Below are positions 59,871 to 64,000 of a stretch of DNA of 64,000 nt, piece after piece (position 1 is the stretch's first letter; each line of letters begins with the position of its first letter). The translations under genes were made by a program, and so were the position numbers. The stretch is from Acanthosoma haemorrhoidale (lineage: Eukaryota > Arthropoda > Insecta > Hemiptera > Acanthosomatidae). The notes below the pieces were generated by a model. It searched no databases, was not told the origin of the DNA, and saw nothing but the letters and a program-made list of their open reading frames with translations. The stretch covers positions 39,755,754-39,819,753 of the forward strand of contig OV884011.1 of assembly GCA_930367205.1 (NCBI GenBank). The letters run 5' to 3'.

Positions 59871-61853
59871 CTTATATGAGAGATATTTGACTGATATTAT
59901 TCATAATAAGTAAAATAATATTCTTATATTATTACTTATTCTTAATAAGTAAAAAAATTGTTTTCTTTATTAACTACATGCATTTTTTGTTTACTTAATT
60001 TTTATTTTGATCATTAAATAATAGTGTGATAAATTAAACTAATTATACTTTGTCATTTTACATAAATTATTACAAAAAATGTACTTAGACAATTTTTTAG
60101 TATAATTCTGGATTTGATTGTTTGTTTTATTTACCCCCTTATTATTCTCATTACCATTGATCAAACAACTAGGTGTTCATCATTACAACTACATTATCAA
60201 AATTAATAAATCTTGGACCCCAATAAGTGATTTGAGCTCTGTCTTTTATTGCATATTTTTTTATTTGGTCCTAGTAAGTCACATGAAAAAATGGATAACT
60301 TTTGAAGGGGGTTCACTTGCTCAAAAATTCAGCCCCAAAGATAAACCTTTTTTTAGGAATCACCCATAAGTTTAATTTTTACATGTGATTCCCAATGAAA
60401 AAAACAAATCTTTTTTTTTTTTGTTAAATCAAATTAAGATGGAAGAGATATTATTAATTGTAAATTATTTAACTGCACTTAATGTTGAGTGGTAAAAGAA
60501 CTAAATGGCTACAGCATGGGCAAGAGGGAGACAGAGAATAAATTAGTGAAAGCAGAGCATTTTACTTAACAATTTGGGATGCAGTGCTACCTACGTGCTA
60601 AAGTTGAAACTAAATAAGAAAACTTGAGTTACTGCTAGTTAGTTTTAAGATAGTTTTAAATATGCATAAAATAATTTCCCCATATGTAGTCGAAAGGTGT
60701 TTCACAATTAAATCATTTAAGGATTGGTCATACTATCACTGAACCATTTTGTTGTTTATTTTGGTTTTTCTACTCTTTCAAAGGCTGCCTTTTCTTTAAT
60801 TTTTTTCATTTTTCTTTTAGCAAATGTTATTTATTTATTATAATCTGATTATTATTACATGTTTAAAGGTCAGTTTGTTTTTTCTTATTATTCAAAATAA
60901 AATCTTGTAATCTGGAAAAGCCCTATTTTATTTTTTTACTTTTCTACTACTTTCTATTTGTTTTAATTTTCAGAATAACAATCTATTATTTCAATATTAA
61001 TAGTCTATATCTCTCAGTTCTGGCAATTGTAAGCCTCCTGTTCAACCCATAAACGTGAAATTTATTATCGAGATTCCATTTGTTCAACCAATGACATGAA
61101 AAATATTTTCAACTCCATGAAACTATAACATTAAGGGTTATTAAATTAATTAAATGATTAGTAAGATCGCTGATACCCTTAAGTGAGTGATACTGCACAC
61201 TTGGCTAACTTTTTCATTATTAAAAATCGTAAAATTCACCACCAGACTAGTGACAGATATACAGATGAAAGAAGATAGCCTCTTGCCGGTTTGAAAGTAT
61301 AGTCTCACCTTTTGGGATTGACAATGACGTTTAGTCTAGATGTATGGGATTTCCTGTATTTATTTTTTTTTTTTCCTCCAGAAAAAATCCCACTGTCATG
61401 TCAATAGTTTTGAACAAATTTTTCATCAGTTGTACGTTAGCTTGATAAACTTTTGTAGGATCGCCGGTAGAACTTTACTTCTCCCAAAGACAGCAATACT
61501 GATTATTGAAGTCGACATTACGGTAGACAATTTTATAACTTCTACGTACCTTCCAGTAGTTAGATAATGCAGAATCAAAGCCTATCTTCCCTCAAGCGAA
61601 CTGAAAAAAAATATTTCTGCACACATCTGGAAGTAATTGCGATAGTCACTTGGGTCCGTGAGAAATATTTTATCCGATAAATTTAAATGCTGATCACGTT
61701 TCAAAAGCCACTCTTTCAGCCATCATTCCTTTTAAAGTCAAGGGTAAATAATGTCCAAAATAAATTATTAGTGCCAGCTATGGAAGGATTTAATTAAATA
61801 ATAAATCTTTCGTCTTTCCACAATATGGCATTTATTCACCAATACTGTTTTCG
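59871..61853. other. AT-rich region, no gene recognised
   Basis: No gene seen. An imperfect palindrome lies near 59,905-59,955 (ATAAGTAAAATAATA and its near-complement). The rest is AT-rich with T and A runs. Confidence 0.5.
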
Positions 61854-62444
61854 ACAGCTTTAAGCTGTCATCTTAAGTTGTTAGAATGAAAAGTCACATG
61901 ATAAAATCCTTGACTGTGCATATGGAGACAAACAATATCTATCATTAAAAGCAATAATAATAACAATAATCAATAAAAAATTTTACTAAAATTAAAAAAA
62001 AAATTGACACATAATAATAAATAATTTAAAAAATTTAGAACGCCATAACACTAATCATAATTACCCATAACGCTACTCATCCAATTTATGGCGTGAAAAA
62101 ACTTAAACCATTTAAACAAATTTATATTAATTGAGACTTTAAAATAACTCTTCTACCTCTTCAGACTTCACTCTATGGCTGATTTATTTAGGAGGTATGG
62201 AGTTTCATTCATTAAAAAATATATTACTAATAATTTTTAATTATTTATTACTTATTTGTCGAATTTTTAAAAAAATTGTGATTTGGACTTGGTGAAATTC
62301 AACACTGTTAATATTTGGAATATGTTTTATTTATTGATTTTTATCATTGTTGCTTTTAATGAAAAAATTTGTTTGTCTCCATATGCCCAGTCGAGGTTTT
62401 CATCATGTGACTTTTCATTTTAGCAACTGACAGCTTAGATCTGT
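61854..62444. mobile_element. Inverted pair of diverged ~120-bp repeats, possibly Penelope-like termini
   Basis: The left arm 61854-61979 and the right arm about 62329-62444 are inverted copies. Shared blocks include AAGCTGTCA, ATGAAAAGTCACATGAT, GCATATGGAGACAAACAA, CATTAAAAGCAA and AATCAATAAA. Read on the minus strand, the left arm ends with GACAGCTTAAAGCTGTCGAA followed by AACAG. That resembles the structured region I associate with termini of Penelope-like retroelements, where a hammerhead-type motif occurs. The spacer of about 350 bp encodes nothing recognisable. A foldback DNA element is the main alternative. Confidence 0.5.
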
Positions 62445-63379
62445 TGAGTTTTTCAAAATGTTTTCACCCGTGCGTTTGTTTGTCTGTCTTAGTCTTTTCA
62501 AGCAAGAAGGATGAAAATTTACTTGAAGGTTCCCTTTGACATGAAATATGTAGCAATCTCCATAAAACATGATTATGTATAGTGAATCAGTTACATGTTA
62601 TCAAAATATTTCTATAAATTTGAGTGAGGGATAAAATTAAAAATCTTGGCTAATGTATATTTTGTGCTGTAACTTTTTGTGGTTGATTTCTAATCATAAA
62701 AAGTCTTGCAAATCATATTCGTAACTTTTTTGCAGCCACAATGAAACTCTTGATTTTTTTAGTTCAATAACTAAATATAATAGGATTTCAAATATTTTAA
62801 TTTCATTATAATGGTCAAAAATCTAGCCAGAATAAAAATTAACACCATTTTCTAGGGCAAATTATTAAGACTGCCTGTGTTGCTGAATCAATATTTTTAG
62901 CCAGAATTATCAATAGATAAGCAATAAAGAAATTTGGGAAGGACTACAGATTTAATATAGTTTATTTATTAAGAAATAATTACGAAAGTCATTAAAAATT
63001 CCATTGACATTGTGTTCGCAATTTTAACTCAACCAGTGATTCTTTTTCAGAAGCATGATATTTTGTGTGGTAATTCCAACTGATAATTTTAAAAATAAAA
63101 GCAATCCCATGAAAATTATATAATGCTCATTAATTGGCTAATTAATAATTAAAAATTATTGGAACATAATTACAAATGGTAATTGTTACTTACATTGTTC
63201 TCGCTGTCTTAATGAATGAAACACTCAATTGTGTGATTGACATTGATTGTAAGCTTTACTTAAGTACTCATTACTTAGAATTAATGCCAATAGCCTTGTT
63301 AGCTGGTGCCTTAAATAAAGTTAAATCATTTTTTCTTAAAATTCCTTCACTTTGATGGTGACATCTCCTGGAGACAAGG
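62445..63379. other. AT-rich region, no gene recognised
   Basis: No gene or clear repeat seen. Confidence 0.5.
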
Positions 63380-63470
63380 GATAGGGAGATAGGGAAAGCC
63401 TAGTAAGTAGGGTGTCTGTAAGGAAATATGATGGTTCAGGGTTCGACTCTTGACTTGGAAGCTATTTGCT
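63380..63470 (+). repeat. tRNA-like SINE head (weak)
   Basis: GGTTCGACTCT at 63440-63450 fits the Pol III B-box at 10 of 11 positions. Upstream CCTAGTAAGTAGGGTGTCTG resembles a tRNA D-arm but the A-box match is imperfect. A short tRNA-derived fragment is plausible. Confidence 0.35.
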
Positions 63471-64000
63471 ATCTTTCTCAAATAATTCTTCAAAGTTACT
63501 CTAATTATATTATTGCTAATGATTATTAATACAATATAGGGGGATATCGTTCACTTGGAAGAAGAGTCCCATAATTTTCTCAGCTCTCTAATTAGAAGAT
63601 TAAGGATGAGGGAAAAAATATAGGGATATTTGGGTTGAGCGGATCCTTGTACTAGGAGTACCTGCTTGAAGGTGGTGTGAGAGAATTAAGGAGTGTGAGA
63701 AGCCTTGGTAGCGATTGGTTGTTGCGGTACACCGATGAGAATCCACTGGTGGCTGGGAGAAAAGTGGAGTTTTACAAGAGAAGCATTTGAAGTTTCCTCA
63801 TTTACGTTTATCTCTGTCCTGCAAGATTACCACCATTGCTTTCCAGCGGGAAATAATGAAATTTAAAAATCTGACATTTATTTTCTCATAGAAATATACG
63901 TAAATGGAATATTTAAAAAAAAAAAAAAAAAATGGTATTGTCACACTCTATGTGCAAATGAACGATACATTGTTAGGGTAAGTTAGTTTCTAAATGTGCC
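63471..64000. other. Window end, no gene recognised
   Basis: A GC-richer stretch at about 63,560-63,850 has short coding-like frames with no recognised motif. A run of about 17 A occurs near 63,916-63,932. Confidence 0.45.

Noticed and set aside
1..64000. CRISPR array, rRNA genes, bacterial-type promoters or operons
   Set aside because: No regularly spaced repeats, no rRNA-like blocks, and the overall character is eukaryotic intergenic DNA.

Overview
This window looks like nuclear DNA of an invertebrate, most likely an arthropod. It is strongly AT-rich, it has no operon-like gene packing, and it holds remnants of many eukaryotic transposon families: Jockey-clade non-LTR retrotransposons, Tc1 and mariner elements, hAT elements, a solo LTR, tRNA-like SINE heads and a possible Penelope-like fragment. 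I cannot name the species. I recognise no host gene, rRNA, functional tRNA or CRISPR array. Apart from one retrotransposon ORF, the open frames are short, as expected by chance in AT-rich DNA or from decayed transposons.

Layout. From 1 to 14.9 kb the DNA is mostly unassigned AT-rich sequence with a reverse-transcriptase scrap near 6.0 kb. From 14.9 to 23 kb there is a dense transposon cluster. It holds a tRNA-like SINE head (14.91 kb), a decayed hAT transposase on the minus strand (16.1-17.5 kb), and a young 5'-truncated Jockey-clade element on the minus strand (17,738-20,990) with an intact 888-residue ORF2. It ends with a Tc1-like element rearranged into a head-to-head foldback (21,663-23,015). 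A solo LTR lies at 27,776-28,635. A dead mariner lies at 31.2-31.9 kb and an internally deleted Tc1-like element with 68-bp terminal repeats at 34,214-34,809. A 3' fragment of a second Jockey-type element lies at 40,997-41,473, and a hAT-type MITE at 47,639-48,062.

From 49.8 to 52.2 kb there are two SINE heads and a pseudogene of a multicopy conserved protein family flanked by repeat motifs. From 52 to 58 kb the DNA is mostly featureless, apart from a strongly pyrimidine-rich block at 56.27-56.85 kb. A coding-like decayed segment lies at 58.4-59.9 kb. A pair of inverted repeats, possibly Penelope-like, lies at 61.85-62.44 kb.

For five of the elements I found target-site duplications, or TA dinucleotides at both ends, by direct reading: 17,731/20,991; 27,771/28,636; 34,212/34,810; 40,986/41,474; 47,631/48,063. 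Those boundaries are therefore base-level proposals. Only the Jockey element at 17.7-21.0 kb still has an apparently complete enzyme. The rest look inactive. No pathway or host gene system can be read from the window.
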